64,000 nt of DNA from Haematospirillum sp. H4485. GTDB lineage: Bacteria > Pseudomonadota > Alphaproteobacteria > Rhodospirillales > Rhodospirillaceae. Under the pieces are notes generated by a model that saw only the letters and a list, made by a program, of their open reading frames with translations, made no database searches and was not told the DNA's origin. The stretch spans positions 124,001-188,000 of the forward strand of contig NZ_JAAVSY010000002.1 in the NCBI RefSeq assembly GCF_012102745.1, given 5' to 3'. The translations under genes and the position numbers were made by a program. Positions 39,860 through 49,952 of the stretch are shown here, in pieces. The first letter of the stretch is position 1. Each line of letters starts with the position of its first letter.

Positions 39860-41320
39860 ATGAAAGCCGGGATACTCATCGTTGAAGATGATCCCCTGAT
39901 GGCGGAACGCTATGCCGGTGATCTTGCGGCATGGGAAACCCGTGTGGCCGAAACCGGCAGGCAGGCCATGGATATCCTGTCACAATCCCCGCCGGATGCC
40001 GTGGTTCTGGATGTCAACCTCCCGGATATGAACGGGCTTGAAATCCTGCGCCATATTCGCGGCAACGGCATGCCATGCGGTGTCGTGGTTGTAACGTCAC
40101 AAGCCTCGGTTCGTCTGGCTGTCGAGGCTCTCCAGGCCGGGGCCGACGACTTTCTGGTCAAACCTTTTCCACCTGAACGCCTGCAGGTTACGGTCGGCAA
40201 TGTCATTGCCAAACAAAAGCTCAGCACAAAGGTCGAGCAGCTGACCGAACAGCTCCAGCCTGAACCACCGGGGCAATGGGGTGGATTTATCGGGTCATCG
40301 GCCGCCATCCGGGGCGTATACCGGATGATCGAGGCCGCAGCCCCGTCACGCGCCACCGTCTTTATCACCGGCGAAAGCGGCACCGGCAAGGAACTCTGCG
40401 CGGAAGCCATTCACAGGGCCAGCCCACGTCGCAACGGGCCGTTTGTGGCTGTCAACTGTGCCGCCATCCCCCGGGACCTGATGGAAAGCGAGCTGTTCGG
40501 ACACCTGAAAGGGGCCTTTACCGGGGCCATCGCAACCCGGGACGGTGCCGCAAGCCAGGCTGACGGCGGCACGCTGTTCCTGGATGAAATCGGGGAAATG
40601 GACATCAACCTTCAGGGAAAGCTGCTGCGCTTTCTCCAGACGGGAATGGTCCAGAAGGTCGGGGCCGACAAGGCGCAAAAGGTTGATATTCGCGTTATCT
40701 GCGCCACCAATCGGGACCCCTTGAAGGAAGTGGAGGAAGGACGGTTCCGCGAGGACCTGTACTATCGCCTGCACGTTATCCCGATCCATCTGCCTCCCCT
40801 GCGGGAACGGGACGGCGATGCGCTGGAAATTGCCCAGGCCCTGCTGCTGCGCCTGGCGGCCGAGGAAAACAAGCCCTTCCACCGCATTGCCCGCCCGGCC
40901 GCCCTGGCGATTGCTGGACATGACTGGCCCGGGAACGTGCGACAGCTTGAAAACGTTTTGCGCAGCGCCATTGTCCTGCATACGGGGGAAGAGCTGACCC
41001 TGGACATGCTCCCCGAGCAACTACAGGCTGAAGCAAAGGCAAACCCCGGACCAGCCGCCCTGGCCATTCTGGGCAATACGGTTGCCGCCACATCCAGTGC
41101 CCTGAAAGCAGCGATCCTGCACAATCACGATGCAGGCCATCCTGATGCAGGCAATGGTCCGGGTCATCTGAAGCCTCTGTGGCTGATCGAGAAAGAGGCA
41201 ATTGAGTCCGCAATCCATGTGTGCGGGGGCAACATCCCGCGTGCCGCTGCGCTGCTGGAAATCAGTCCGTCCACCATTTATCGCAAAAAGATCAGCTGGG
41301 CCGAGAAACAACCGAATTAA
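39860..41320 (+). CDS. Sigma-54-dependent response regulator (NtrC/LuxO type)
   Basis: A 486 aa regulator. The receiver domain (1-115) has the acidic pair ED-D at 9-11, phosphoacceptor Asp51 (VVLDVNLPD) and Lys101. The AAA+ domain has Walker A GESGTGKE at 171-178, the sigma-54 contact loop GAFTGA at 218-223, and Walker B FLDE at 240-243. A Fis-type helix-turn-helix follows near the C-terminus (RAAALLEISPSTIYRKKISW). It should activate RNA polymerase with sigma-54. It ends tail-to-tail with the histidine kinase gene and probably pairs with it. Confidence 0.92.
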   Translation: MKAGILIVEDDPLMAERYAGDLAAWETRVAETGRQAMDILSQSPPDAVVLDVNLPDMNGLEILRHIRGNGMPCGVVVVTSQASVRLAVEALQAGADDFLVKPFPPERLQVTVGNVIAKQKLSTKVEQLTEQLQPEPPGQWGGFIGSSAAIRGVYRMIEAAAPSRATVFITGESGTGKELCAEAIHRASPRRNGPFVAVNCAAIPRDLMESELFGHLKGAFTGAIATRDGAASQADGGTLFLDEIGEMDINLQGKLLRFLQTGMVQKVGADKAQKVDIRVICATNRDPLKEVEEGRFREDLYYRLHVIPIHLPPLRERDGDALEIAQALLLRLAAEENKPFHRIARPAALAIAGHDWPGNVRQLENVLRSAIVLHTGEELTLDMLPEQLQAEAKANPGPAALAILGNTVAATSSALKAAILHNHDAGHPDAGNGPGHLKPLWLIEKEAIESAIHVCGGNIPRAAALLEISPSTIYRKKISWAEKQPN

Positions 41321-43542
41321 GGGGACAGGTAACCGGGGCTTGCCTCTTGCAACACCCTCTGCGGCTCAGAGGCAGAAACAGGATCGTGCAATGGAAGCGT
41401 AAAATGGACGGCACTGTCCTGCCCATCCGGATCCAGACCACCTGACGGATCAATCCACAAGCGGCCACCATAGTTTTCAACGATACGGCGGCACAGCGAC
41501 AGCCCGATACCACCGGCTGTCACCACGGGGCGGGTGTCATCACCATGTGGAGCCACATCATGATGCGTACTGATCGGCGCAGCATGCCCGTTGTAGGCAA
41601 CAACACATTCACAGAAAGCCCCGGCCTGCAAAACACGGATCACAATCTTCAGCGCATGCTGCGGATCCCGGCTGTCGAGAATATGAAACAGCACATTACG
41701 GAACAGCCCGGCCACAGGCTCGGGATGTGCAGCAACCGACGGCAGGCGACCATCAACGGACAGTACGGCCCCACACTCCTCAAGAACCGGTCCAAGTCCC
41801 CTGGAAACCCGTGCAACCACATCCCACAGGGGTACGGGCTCGCATGCGCCACCACAGCCAATCCGGGAATAGTCGAGAAGCTCTGCAATCATGCGCTCCA
41901 TGCGCCGCCCGCCCTCGGCAACACGCCCCATGTCGCTGCGGAATGACTCATCAAGCAGATCACCGGCCCTGTGGCCAATCTGCTGCAGGCCATTGACCAT
42001 CGCACGCAAAGGATCCTGCAAGTCATGGGCAATGCTGTGGGCAAACTGTTCCAGTTCGCGGTTTGAACGTTCCAGATCATCGATCAACAAACGCAAACGA
42101 TTTTCATAATGCTTGCGATCCGTAATGTCTGCCAAGCCGACCAATGCAATGGCACGACCATCCAGCGCACCGGTACGGGCGGATACCAAGGCCCAGAACG
42201 GTGGCGCCGCAACACGACGGAACTGCATGTCCAGACGCTCCACCGCGTCATTGTTACGTAAACGGGACAACACATCCGAGACCGCTTCGTGACTGACCCA
42301 CAAATCCTCGGCCATTACACCGGACAAGCCATCGCACCGGATCCCGAACAGGTCGGCAGCAGCAGCATTAACGCGGGAAACAAGACCCGAGGTCAGATCA
42401 ACCAGCATGAAAGGGGCGGGCGAAATATCCAGCAGATATTCCAGCTGCTGTCGGCCACGCAGGGCATTCTGCTCGCTGTCCTTCAAATTCCCCAGGGCAC
42501 AGGACAAACGTTGAACCGCCTCCCCAATCACCTGGAACTCTTTCAGTGATGCCGGTTCCTGCATGGGAAGAGGATCCCCGCTGTAAATCGCATCCAGGGC
42601 TTCACGGGCACGAACAGCCGGTCGCACAACATGCCGCAGCAACAAAAGCCCGCCCACAAGGATCAGAACCAAGGATCCACACACTAGGACAGAGCCCATG
42701 ATGATGCCCTGCCATCCAGCCTCGACAATCGCCGCAGCACTGTTCCGGACCGTATTTGCAGCCGCCCTGGACAGATTTGCCGTCATATGCTCCAGCGACA
42801 TACGCGTCTGGCTGGCCTCCTTGTCAGCCTGCACCAAGACCGCCAGCTGTTCGCGGCGCAGATCAACCACCGACAGGATATCATGCAGCAGACTGGTGGC
42901 AATTTCAGGACATTCCAGACATGGAGAAGACCCTTTGTAGAGAGCAAGCAAACGGTTGCGGGCGGCAGAAATATGAACCTGAAGAGCTTGCAGCCGGTCA
43001 ATGTCCTGCTCGACCTCCACACGGGCCAACAATGACTGCAGTTCCAGCATGATCTGTGACCAGAGGGCATTGACAGGGCGGACAGGAATGATGACTTCGA
43101 CCAGCCGCACCTGAATACCAACCCGTTGCACCGCCAATGTATCGGCAAGATCACGCAGATAGGCACTGCGCCGAATGGCAGACAGCGCTGTATCCAGACA
43201 AGCCATACTGTCCACGCCGGCAAGGGGAGCAAAACGGACAGCCGTTCTTTCTGCCGTCAGCAAAGCCTTGTCGCGACGGACAGGATCATTGGTTCCCAGA
43301 ACCACTTCGGCTGTTCTGGCCAGTTCCGCCGCCAGTACAGCCAGTGTCTGTTGCCCCAGAACTTCCGGGATAATACGCCCCTCTGTTTCTTCAGCCAAGG
43401 ATATGGTACGGCTGAAGGCCAGAAGAATAGCCAGCGACGCACCGGCAACCGTCACCAGCATCACAATGCTGGCGACCATAACAACGGAACGAAGGCTCAT
43501 CCCCTTCAGGGGAAAGGCAGGCGAAGCCGAAGACGGGAACAT
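41317..43542 (-). CDS. Membrane sensor histidine kinase with degenerate ATP-binding boxes
   Basis: A 741 aa kinase: transmembrane 1 near 20-42, a helical periplasmic sensor domain (45-275, with CLECPE at 208-213), transmembrane 2 near 280-303, a HAMP-like linker, a PAS domain (365-475), a HisKA with His506 in FAHSIAHDLQDPLRAM, and a HATPase domain (600-718). The N box reads FRNVLFH, with His620 where the essential Asn is expected. G1 is YNGHA in place of DxGxG. The G2 box GGIGLSLCRRIVENYGG is intact. It either has altered activity or relies on another kinase. Confidence 0.85.
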   Translation of the reverse strand: MFPSSASPAFPLKGMSLRSVVMVASIVMLVTVAGASLAILLAFSRTISLAEETEGRIIPEVLGQQTLAVLAAELARTAEVVLGTNDPVRRDKALLTAERTAVRFAPLAGVDSMACLDTALSAIRRSAYLRDLADTLAVQRVGIQVRLVEVIIPVRPVNALWSQIMLELQSLLARVEVEQDIDRLQALQVHISAARNRLLALYKGSSPCLECPEIATSLLHDILSVVDLRREQLAVLVQADKEASQTRMSLEHMTANLSRAAANTVRNSAAAIVEAGWQGIIMGSVLVCGSLVLILVGGLLLLRHVVRPAVRAREALDAIYSGDPLPMQEPASLKEFQVIGEAVQRLSCALGNLKDSEQNALRGRQQLEYLLDISPAPFMLVDLTSGLVSRVNAAAADLFGIRCDGLSGVMAEDLWVSHEAVSDVLSRLRNNDAVERLDMQFRRVAAPPFWALVSARTGALDGRAIALVGLADITDRKHYENRLRLLIDDLERSNRELEQFAHSIAHDLQDPLRAMVNGLQQIGHRAGDLLDESFRSDMGRVAEGGRRMERMIAELLDYSRIGCGGACEPVPLWDVVARVSRGLGPVLEECGAVLSVDGRLPSVAAHPEPVAGLFRNVLFHILDSRDPQHALKIVIRVLQAGAFCECVVAYNGHAAPISTHHDVAPHGDDTRPVVTAGGIGLSLCRRIVENYGGRLWIDPSGGLDPDGQDSAVHFTLPLHDPVSASEPQRVLQEASPGYLSP

Positions 43543-43775
43543 GTCACACCCTGCTTACGGGGTACAGCCAAACCCCGGGCATCCTGTCAACAAACAGGCC
43601 CGGAACTGACTTGAATTGTTGCACTTTATCAGCTTCTTGACCATCCTTCCACAGTCCATACCGCAACAGCCACATGGAGTCTGCAGGCGCTATCCGGCCT
43701 CCGGATCTATCATTGACACAAGCCCCGGCATGCAACACCAACGGCCATAATGATCGCGTCAGGAACAGGTGCATA

Positions 43776-45395
43776 ATGACACAACAGCCCGAAAACCTGC
43801 GGAAGAAGATATGGAAAAGGGGAGCCATCCTCGCGGTGATAGCCTTGGCCCTGGCAAGCCACAGCGCGGCGTACGCACGCAACCTGTCGGAAAAAACCCT
43901 GCGTATTGCCCTCGCTTCGGAAATCATATCGGCGGACCCGCACCGCCATGTCTACATGCCTGATATCCTGCTGCTCTCACACATCTACGATACCCTGATC
44001 ACACGCGATCAGGATGGGCGCCTTGCTCCATCCCTGGCCGTAAAGTGGGCACAGCCAGCACCGAATACATGGGATTTCACCCTCAGGAAAGGCGTCAGGT
44101 TTCACGATGGGTCACACTTGCGGGCGCATGACGTGGCATCATCCATCCAACGGGCCCGGTCGGTGCGCGACAGCCCGGTATCCTTCGGCGATTACCTGTC
44201 TGCCATTGCGCGGACAGAGATCCTGTCACCCCATGTCCTGCGCATTCACACAACAGACCCCATTCCGGATCTTCCATACCGGCTGAGTATTCTGAAGATC
44301 ATACCGGCCAAAGCTGTTATGGCCAGCCGGGCTGACTTTGACCAACTGCTGCAAAAAACAGGAAGCGGGCCCTATCAGATCCAGCAATTCGATCGCCAGA
44401 AGCAGGAAATCATTCTGCGGGCTTCCACCAGCTACCATGGACCGCCACCACAATGGGATACCGTTATCCTGCGCGTCATACCCGATGATGCCCTTCGGGT
44501 TACTGCCCTGATTGCCGGGCATGTTGATATTATCGAACAACTTCCTCCTGCTGATGCAAGCCGTCTGGTCCGTAATCCCGCCTATACGGTCACCAGCCTG
44601 AAACCCGACCAACTCCTGTTTCTGGCCCCTGACACCCGCAAGCGCCACAGCCCGTTTGTCCTGAAAACCGGAAACCGGAGTACCAACAAGAACCCGCTGC
44701 ATGACCCACGGGTTCGACGGGCCATTTCACTGGCAATTGACCGCCAGACCCTGGCAGAAGACAGTCTGTGCGGCTTCGCGGAACCAACCGACAGCCCCCT
44801 GCCCACTTCCGTACATCCGACACAGCTTCGGTCAGAGCCGGAGCAAGCCAGGGAGCTCCTGCGCGAAGCCGGCTGGGAAGGCGGCTTCACGGTTACCCTG
44901 CATATGCCGGAAGACCGCTATGTATCCGCGCTTGAAATTGCCAACACCATAGCCCTGCAACTCAGCCGGATCGGGGTAACAGTTGTCATAGAACCCGTTG
45001 ATCCGGAACGGTTCTACCGGGCCGCCGGGAATGGGGACTATTCATTGATGTTGCTGGGAATAGCCCTGGATATCCGGACCCCCATGCATCCTGCCTCTTC
45101 ACTTCTCGGCAGCACACAAAAGATGAACCGGACAGGGTGGCAGAATCCACGTATGGACAGACTGCTGGCAGCGGCTGCGGAAACAGGAAACGCCGGAGAT
45201 AAGGGCACGCGACTGGCAGAAATACAGGTCATCCTTGACGCAGAGGCACCCGTTATCCCCCTGTATCGACAGATCCCGCTTTATGCCATGCGGGCGCACC
45301 TGACCATGAACAGTACCCAACAGGAAGGAAACTTGGCCGACACGATCACACCGTCACCCTCTCCATCCCGCACGGTCAGTGACGCGGGGCATTGA
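43776..45395 (+). CDS. Family-5 periplasmic solute-binding protein (OppA/DppA-like)
   Basis: A 539 aa exported protein; signal peptide residues 1-33 with cleavage near SAAYA. SBP_bac_5 features include LSHIYDTLITRDQDGRLAPS, TWDFTLRKGVRFHDGSHLRA, DPRVRRAISLAIDRQTLAED and the C-terminal DAEAPVIPLYRQIPLYAM. Such proteins bind peptides, opines or nickel for an ABC importer. No permease or ATPase genes lie beside it, so the partner transporter is elsewhere or it has a sensing role. Divergent from the histidine kinase gene. Start chosen for the signal peptide. Confidence 0.88.
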   Translation: MTQQPENLRKKIWKRGAILAVIALALASHSAAYARNLSEKTLRIALASEIISADPHRHVYMPDILLLSHIYDTLITRDQDGRLAPSLAVKWAQPAPNTWDFTLRKGVRFHDGSHLRAHDVASSIQRARSVRDSPVSFGDYLSAIARTEILSPHVLRIHTTDPIPDLPYRLSILKIIPAKAVMASRADFDQLLQKTGSGPYQIQQFDRQKQEIILRASTSYHGPPPQWDTVILRVIPDDALRVTALIAGHVDIIEQLPPADASRLVRNPAYTVTSLKPDQLLFLAPDTRKRHSPFVLKTGNRSTNKNPLHDPRVRRAISLAIDRQTLAEDSLCGFAEPTDSPLPTSVHPTQLRSEPEQARELLREAGWEGGFTVTLHMPEDRYVSALEIANTIALQLSRIGVTVVIEPVDPERFYRAAGNGDYSLMLLGIALDIRTPMHPASSLLGSTQKMNRTGWQNPRMDRLLAAAAETGNAGDKGTRLAEIQVILDAEAPVIPLYRQIPLYAMRAHLTMNSTQQEGNLADTITPSPSPSRTVSDAGH

Positions 45396-45801
45396 TCTGC
45401 GACAGGATCATCCGGCGCACCTCGGATACAGATCCCAGAACATCCTGGGCCCGCACCATAAGATCTGCCAACTTCGGCGTTGTCGTTTTGCCGGGAGACC
45501 CGACACCGCGTGCCACCTCGGCATACAGCTCGTCCAGCTGGCCGCCCGGATCCTTGATCTGCGAGGCATCCTCGTCCAGGGCCTTGTACAGCAGAACCAC
45601 CGACATGGCCGCCGTTGCCCGGCTGGTCAAGGTAGACAGGTCACGGGTCAGCCCGATACGGGCTTCCGGCGGCAAGGAAGCGCTCTCTTTTTTCTGCTGG
45701 TCCGAATCAGTGATCCAAGACCGGGTATCTTCCAGAAGCCCCAGAAGGTCATGGAAGACTCCGTCAACAAAGGCGGATTCATTCTGTCGTTCTGCGCTCA
45801 A
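45376..45801 (-). CDS. DUF1465-like hypothetical protein
   Basis: About 141 aa, mainly helical. The stretch DLSTLTSRATAAMSVVLLYKAL resembles the conserved helix of the alphaproteobacterial DUF1465 family, whose function is unknown. This assignment is from memory and moderate. The start TTG 45801 was chosen because GGAGAGAG lies 3 bases upstream; an ATG at 45972 would add an unconserved Cys-rich stretch. Its 3' end overlaps that of the solute-binding protein by 20 bases. Confidence 0.6.
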   Translation of the reverse strand: MSAERQNESAFVDGVFHDLLGLLEDTRSWITDSDQQKKESASLPPEARIGLTRDLSTLTSRATAAMSVVLLYKALDEDASQIKDPGGQLDELYAEVARGVGSPGKTTTPKLADLMVRAQDVLGSVSEVRRMILSQINAPRH

Positions 45802-46056
45802 GGTCTCTCTCCGGGAAACAAGCCCCAGGCACAAGGCCGGAATGCAGGGATCATCACACAGAGGCAGGGCGCCGACAATCATCCCCGCACAGACCGGAAT
45901 ACCGGCGCAGAACCAAAGCCGGCTGCCATCATGCCCAAGAGCCTGATAAAACAAGAGGCTGGGAGCCAACATTCACGACACAGACTGACACCATCCTGGA
46001 AGGCAGGCCCGAAAACGTCGTTTCTGCACAGACACCAGGCCATACTGGACCCGATT

Positions 46057-46941
46057 CTATAGCCCCTGCGCAACGCCGGCATTTTGCAGAAAGTCCTTCA
46101 GAACCGGGTCCGATGGATCTTCCAGCACAATCATCAACCGGCAAATCTGGTCGCCACGCCCGCTTCCGGAACCGGAACGGACAATCCCTTTCCCCTTCAG
46201 ACGCAACTGGGTTCCTGTGTTGGATCCGGACGGAATCACAAGCTGCACAAGCCCGTCAACCGTCGGCACCGTCACCCGCGCGCCCAGGACAGCCTGGGAC
46301 AGGGATACCGGAATATCGGCCAGCACATTCAGACCATCACGCCGGAACAGGGGGTGATCCTGCACAGTCACCTCCACCAGGGCATCACCGGGCTGACCGT
46401 CGCCGGCTCCCGGAAGCCCCATGTCTTTCAGACGCAAAACAGCGCCTGTCTCGCAGCCTGCAGGAACCTTCACATCCAGCGCCCTGCCCGAAGCCAGGGT
46501 GATACGCTTGACCCCACCCAGAGCCGCTTCCTCGAACGTTACAGACAGCGTATAGCGCACATCCGATCCGGGCCGCGATGCGCCGCGGTGCTGATACCCG
46601 GTCCGGCGCAACAGATCGGCAAACAGGTCATCATCAGAGGCTCCATCGTCCTCATGGCCGTATCCCCATGGCGACCGTCCGGCTGTCCCCTTGGCATAGC
46701 GGAAAGAAGAGGCCCGCTCGCTGCCATCGGCATTGATCTCGCCCCGGTCAAAACGGGCACGGCGCCGTGGATCCGACAACAGGTCATAGGCCGCCGTAAC
46801 ATCGCGGAAACGCTCCCCGGCCCCGTCATCGCAAGGGTTGCAGTCGGGGTGCACCGTGCGGGCCAGGGCACGGTATGCCTTCTTGATCTCGGCACTCGTT
46901 GCCGTTCGGGGTACCCCCAAAACAACATAGGGATCCTGCAT
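46057..46941 (-). CDS. DnaJ-class chaperone without zinc finger (CbpA-like)
   Basis: A 294 aa co-chaperone of DnaK. The J domain (3-66) has DPYVVLGVPRTATSAEIKKAY and HPD at about 31-33. A short Gly/Asp-rich linker follows. Two C-terminal beta domains bind substrate (YTLSVTFEEAALGGVKRITL, ...GDALVEVTVQDHPLFRRDG). There are no CxxCxGxG repeats, so it belongs to the type II (CbpA/DnaJ2) class. Confidence 0.88.
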   Translation of the reverse strand: MQDPYVVLGVPRTATSAEIKKAYRALARTVHPDCNPCDDGAGERFRDVTAAYDLLSDPRRRARFDRGEINADGSERASSFRYAKGTAGRSPWGYGHEDDGASDDDLFADLLRRTGYQHRGASRPGSDVRYTLSVTFEEAALGGVKRITLASGRALDVKVPAGCETGAVLRLKDMGLPGAGDGQPGDALVEVTVQDHPLFRRDGLNVLADIPVSLSQAVLGARVTVPTVDGLVQLVIPSGSNTGTQLRLKGKGIVRSGSGSGRGDQICRLMIVLEDPSDPVLKDFLQNAGVAQGL

Positions 46942-47201
46942 GCACCATCACTCCGTGGAACCGGAAAGCGGCAGGCCCGGATTCCGGAAGCCGTCACAGC
47001 CTGCCCATACACGCCCACCCCTTATAGTGGGAGCAGGCTGACAGAACCGCAAGCCCTGCACAAGAACACGGACAATACAAACCCATCCATTGCATACATC
47101 CTGTTTTTCTGGGAACCGGAAACAACAGGCGTTATGGTGGGGGAGCAATGCGCCCGGAAACGGCACAAGACCCGCAGCATGCCCAGCAGGATTGCCCCAC
47201 C

Positions 47202-47804
47202 ATGAGCAGCACTTCCCTTGACGAGAACGCCAACCCCATCGTCCAGTTCGGCCAGTGGCTGAAAGCTGCGGAAGCATCCGAACCCAACGACCCGAATGCC
47301 ATGAACCTGGCCACGTGCAATGCACAGGGGCACCCGTCCTCGCGCATGGTGCTGCTCAAGTCTTTCGATCACCAGGGCTTTGTGTTCTACACCAACCGGG
47401 AAAGCCACAAGGGTACGGACCTGCAGGAAAACCCCCGCGCAGCCCTGTGCCTGCACTGGAAGTCCCTGCGGGCGCAAATCCGCGTGGAAGGGCGCGTGGA
47501 AACCGTCAGCGAGGCCGAGGCCGATGCCTATTTCGCCTCCCGCCCGCGGGATTCACGGATCGGGGCCTGGGCTTCTTCACAGTCCCGCCCGCTTGGCAGC
47601 CGTTTCGAACTGGAAAAACGCATCGCGACGTACGGCCTCAAATTCGGCTTCGGAGACATACCCCGCCCCCCCTACTGGTCGGGGTTCCGGGTTGTGCCGG
47701 CACAGATTGAATTCTGGCGCGACCGCCCTTTCCGCCTGCACGACCGCATCGTGTACACAGCCGAAAGCGACGGAACGTGGACGACCAAACGCCTGTATCC
47801 GTAA
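47202..47804 (+). CDS. pdxH: PdxH, pyridoxamine 5'-phosphate oxidase
   Basis: This FMN-dependent oxidase makes pyridoxal 5'-phosphate in the vitamin B6 pathway. The 200 aa protein has [35 protein letters not shown] and the C-terminal [18 protein letters not shown], ending W...KRLYP. ATG 47202 gives the usual length. ATG 47148 adds 18 polar residues but has a GGGGGAG just ahead of it, so it remains possible. Confidence 0.92.
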   Translation: MSSTSLDENANPIVQFGQWLKAAEASEPNDPNAMNLATCNAQGHPSSRMVLLKSFDHQGFVFYTNRESHKGTDLQENPRAALCLHWKSLRAQIRVEGRVETVSEAEADAYFASRPRDSRIGAWASSQSRPLGSRFELEKRIATYGLKFGFGDIPRPPYWSGFRVVPAQIEFWRDRPFRLHDRIVYTAESDGTWTTKRLYP

Positions 47805-48022
47805 CCGGACCATCCTTCCCGCGACCAACCTCGCTTGGCGGGGCTTTCCCTGCATGATAGGACTGGGGCCACAGCCAAATCCCGCAAGGTTGCGAGGCTG
47901 ACCCGGGACCTGTTCCCCGTCAACACGCCATAACAGACCGGGACCACGGCACCCACCCAGGCCATCAATGGAAAACCCGTTCCCATCCACACCAGACACA
48001 CCATGCCCCCCATGGAAACACC

Positions 48023-48967
48023 ATGACAGACAACACAGCACCCCCGGAAACCTCCACCTCTGTCAGCCCGGAGCAGGCCGCACGCCTGATGCGCGGTGTG
48101 ACTGCCCTGGCAACCGGGATGGCGGTTCTGATGGTTGCCATCAAGTTTGCCGCCTGGTGGATGTCGGGTTCGGTCGCCCTGCTGTCCAGCCTGATCGATT
48201 CGGGCCTGGACTTTGCCGCATCCCTGATCACCATGCTGGCCGTCCGCAAATCCCTTGTGCCGCCGGATGCCGATCACCGCTTCGGTCACGGCAAGGCTGA
48301 ACCCCTGGCCGCCCTGGCCCAGTCCGTGTTTGTCGGTATATCGGCTGTCCTGCTGAGCATAGAGGCCGTATCGCGCGTGATCACCCCTGAACCGGTACAG
48401 CATGAAACAACCGGCATTGCTGTCATGCTGGTTTGTATTGTCCTGACCCTGGGCCTTGTCGCCGCACAGAAACGGGTTGTCCGGCTGACCGGGTCCGTTG
48501 CCGTATCGGCCGACAGCCTGCACTACTCCGGGGATTTGATGATCAATATGGGGGTCATTGTCGCCCTGCTGGCATCCTCACAGATAGGCTGGACATGGGC
48601 TGACCCCCTGTGTGCGCTGATCGTGGCCGGCGTTCTGGTCTACAGCATTGTCCGCATTACGGCCCATGCCCTGGACAACCTGATGGACCGGGAGCTACCC
48701 GATGCCGACCGCGAACGGATCCTGGCCCTGGCCGCGCACGATCCACGGGTCATCGATGCCCATGACCTGAGAACCCGGCGTTCCGGGCTCCAGACCTTTA
48801 TCCTGCTGCACCTGACCCTGCCACGGGACATGACCCTGGGCAGCGCCCACGATATCTGCGAGGCCGTGGCAACATCCATACGCCAGGCCTACCCGGGGTC
48901 CGAGGTCACAATTCACCAAGACCCCGGCGGACTGATTGAAGAGCGACTGGATGACCGGATCCGCTAG
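48023..48967 (+). CDS. Cation diffusion facilitator (FieF/CzcD-like)
   Basis: A 314 aa zinc/iron/manganese efflux protein. Six transmembrane segments lie in the first ~210 residues. The metal-site residues are in LLSSLIDSGLDFAASLITML and the histidine motif DADHRFGHGKAEPLAALAQS, paired with HYSGDLMINMGVIVALL. A cytoplasmic C-terminal metal-binding domain follows (HDPRVIDAHDLRTRRSG). The metal cannot be decided by eye. Confidence 0.88.
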   Translation: MTDNTAPPETSTSVSPEQAARLMRGVTALATGMAVLMVAIKFAAWWMSGSVALLSSLIDSGLDFAASLITMLAVRKSLVPPDADHRFGHGKAEPLAALAQSVFVGISAVLLSIEAVSRVITPEPVQHETTGIAVMLVCIVLTLGLVAAQKRVVRLTGSVAVSADSLHYSGDLMINMGVIVALLASSQIGWTWADPLCALIVAGVLVYSIVRITAHALDNLMDRELPDADRERILALAAHDPRVIDAHDLRTRRSGLQTFILLHLTLPRDMTLGSAHDICEAVATSIRQAYPGSEVTIHQDPGGLIEERLDDRIR

Positions 48968-49023
48968 GACACCGGTACCAACACGCCAGCGCAACCAATT
49001 CTGGCGTACACCATGCTGGTCCT

Positions 49024-49051
49024 TTGACGTCCATGGCAACTGGTGTAGGAT
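49024..49051 (+). promoter_or_regulatory. Candidate promoter of fabI
   Basis: TTGACG, a 16-base spacer and TAGGAT. It ends 59 bases before the fabI start, in the gap after the cation efflux gene. Confidence 0.5.
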
Positions 49052-49110
49052 GCCGCCTTTCTGCCTGTCGGCAGAACCACTTGTTGTCTCACCGCTGCTA
49101 AGAGGTCCTG

Positions 49111-49947
49111 ATGAATGTTCCCGCGCCGCTGATGGCCAATAAAAAAGGCCTGGTCATGGGCGTTGCCAACGATCGCTCCATTGCCTGGGGGATCGCCCGC
49201 GCCTGTGCAGCCCACGGGGCTGAACTTGCCTTTACCTTTCAGGGAGAAGCCCTGGAGAAACGTGTGCGCCCCCTGGCCGCCGGAGTTGGCAGTTCCCTGG
49301 TTCTGCCCTGCGATGTTACCAATACCGACAGCCTGGAAGCCTGCTTTTCCACTCTTGAAAAGGAATGGGGGCAACTTGACTTTGTCATTCACGCCATCGC
49401 CTTTTCCGACAAGGAAGAGCTGAAAGGCCCCTATTACAACACCAGTCTGGACAACTTCCTGAACTGTATGCACGTCTCGGTCTATTCCTTTACCGAGGTG
49501 GCCCGGCGTGCCCGCCCGCTGATGAAGAATGGCGGCTCCCTGCTGACCTTGTCCTATTACGGCGCCGAACAGGTGATGCCGCACTACAACGTCATGGGCG
49601 TGGCCAAGGCCGCCCTGGAAGCCAGCGTCCGCTATCTTGCCGTTGACCTGGGCGGTGAAAAGATCCGCGTCAACGCCATATCCGCCGGCCCGATCAAGAC
49701 CTTGGCCGCCAGCGGCATTGGTGATTTCCGCCTGATCCTGCGCTGGAATGAACTGAACGCCCCGCTGCGAACCAATGTTTCGATTGACGATGTCGGTCAT
49801 TCCGGCCTGTACCTGCTGTCCGACCTGTCCTCGGGCGTGACCGGGGAAATTCATCATGTCGATGCAGGCTATCACACGGTTGGCATGCTCAACCCGGCCA
49901 GCGCCGGCGATCTGTCAGACCTGCTCGGCCAGTTCCGGAAGGACTGA
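49111..49947 (+). CDS. fabI: FabI, enoyl-[acyl-carrier-protein] reductase (NADH)
   Basis: This enzyme carries out the last reduction of the fatty acid elongation cycle. The 278 aa short-chain dehydrogenase has [19 protein letters not shown] at the N-terminus, [13 protein letters not shown], and the catalytic Tyr-x6-Lys region [21 protein letters not shown], followed by [18 protein letters not shown]. It is the classic triclosan-target class. aroC follows after 5 bases. Confidence 0.95.
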   Translation: MNVPAPLMANKKGLVMGVANDRSIAWGIARACAAHGAELAFTFQGEALEKRVRPLAAGVGSSLVLPCDVTNTDSLEACFSTLEKEWGQLDFVIHAIAFSDKEELKGPYYNTSLDNFLNCMHVSVYSFTEVARRARPLMKNGGSLLTLSYYGAEQVMPHYNVMGVAKAALEASVRYLAVDLGGEKIRVNAISAGPIKTLAASGIGDFRLILRWNELNAPLRTNVSIDDVGHSGLYLLSDLSSGVTGEIHHVDAGYHTVGMLNPASAGDLSDLLGQFRKD

Positions 49948-49952
49948 GACAC

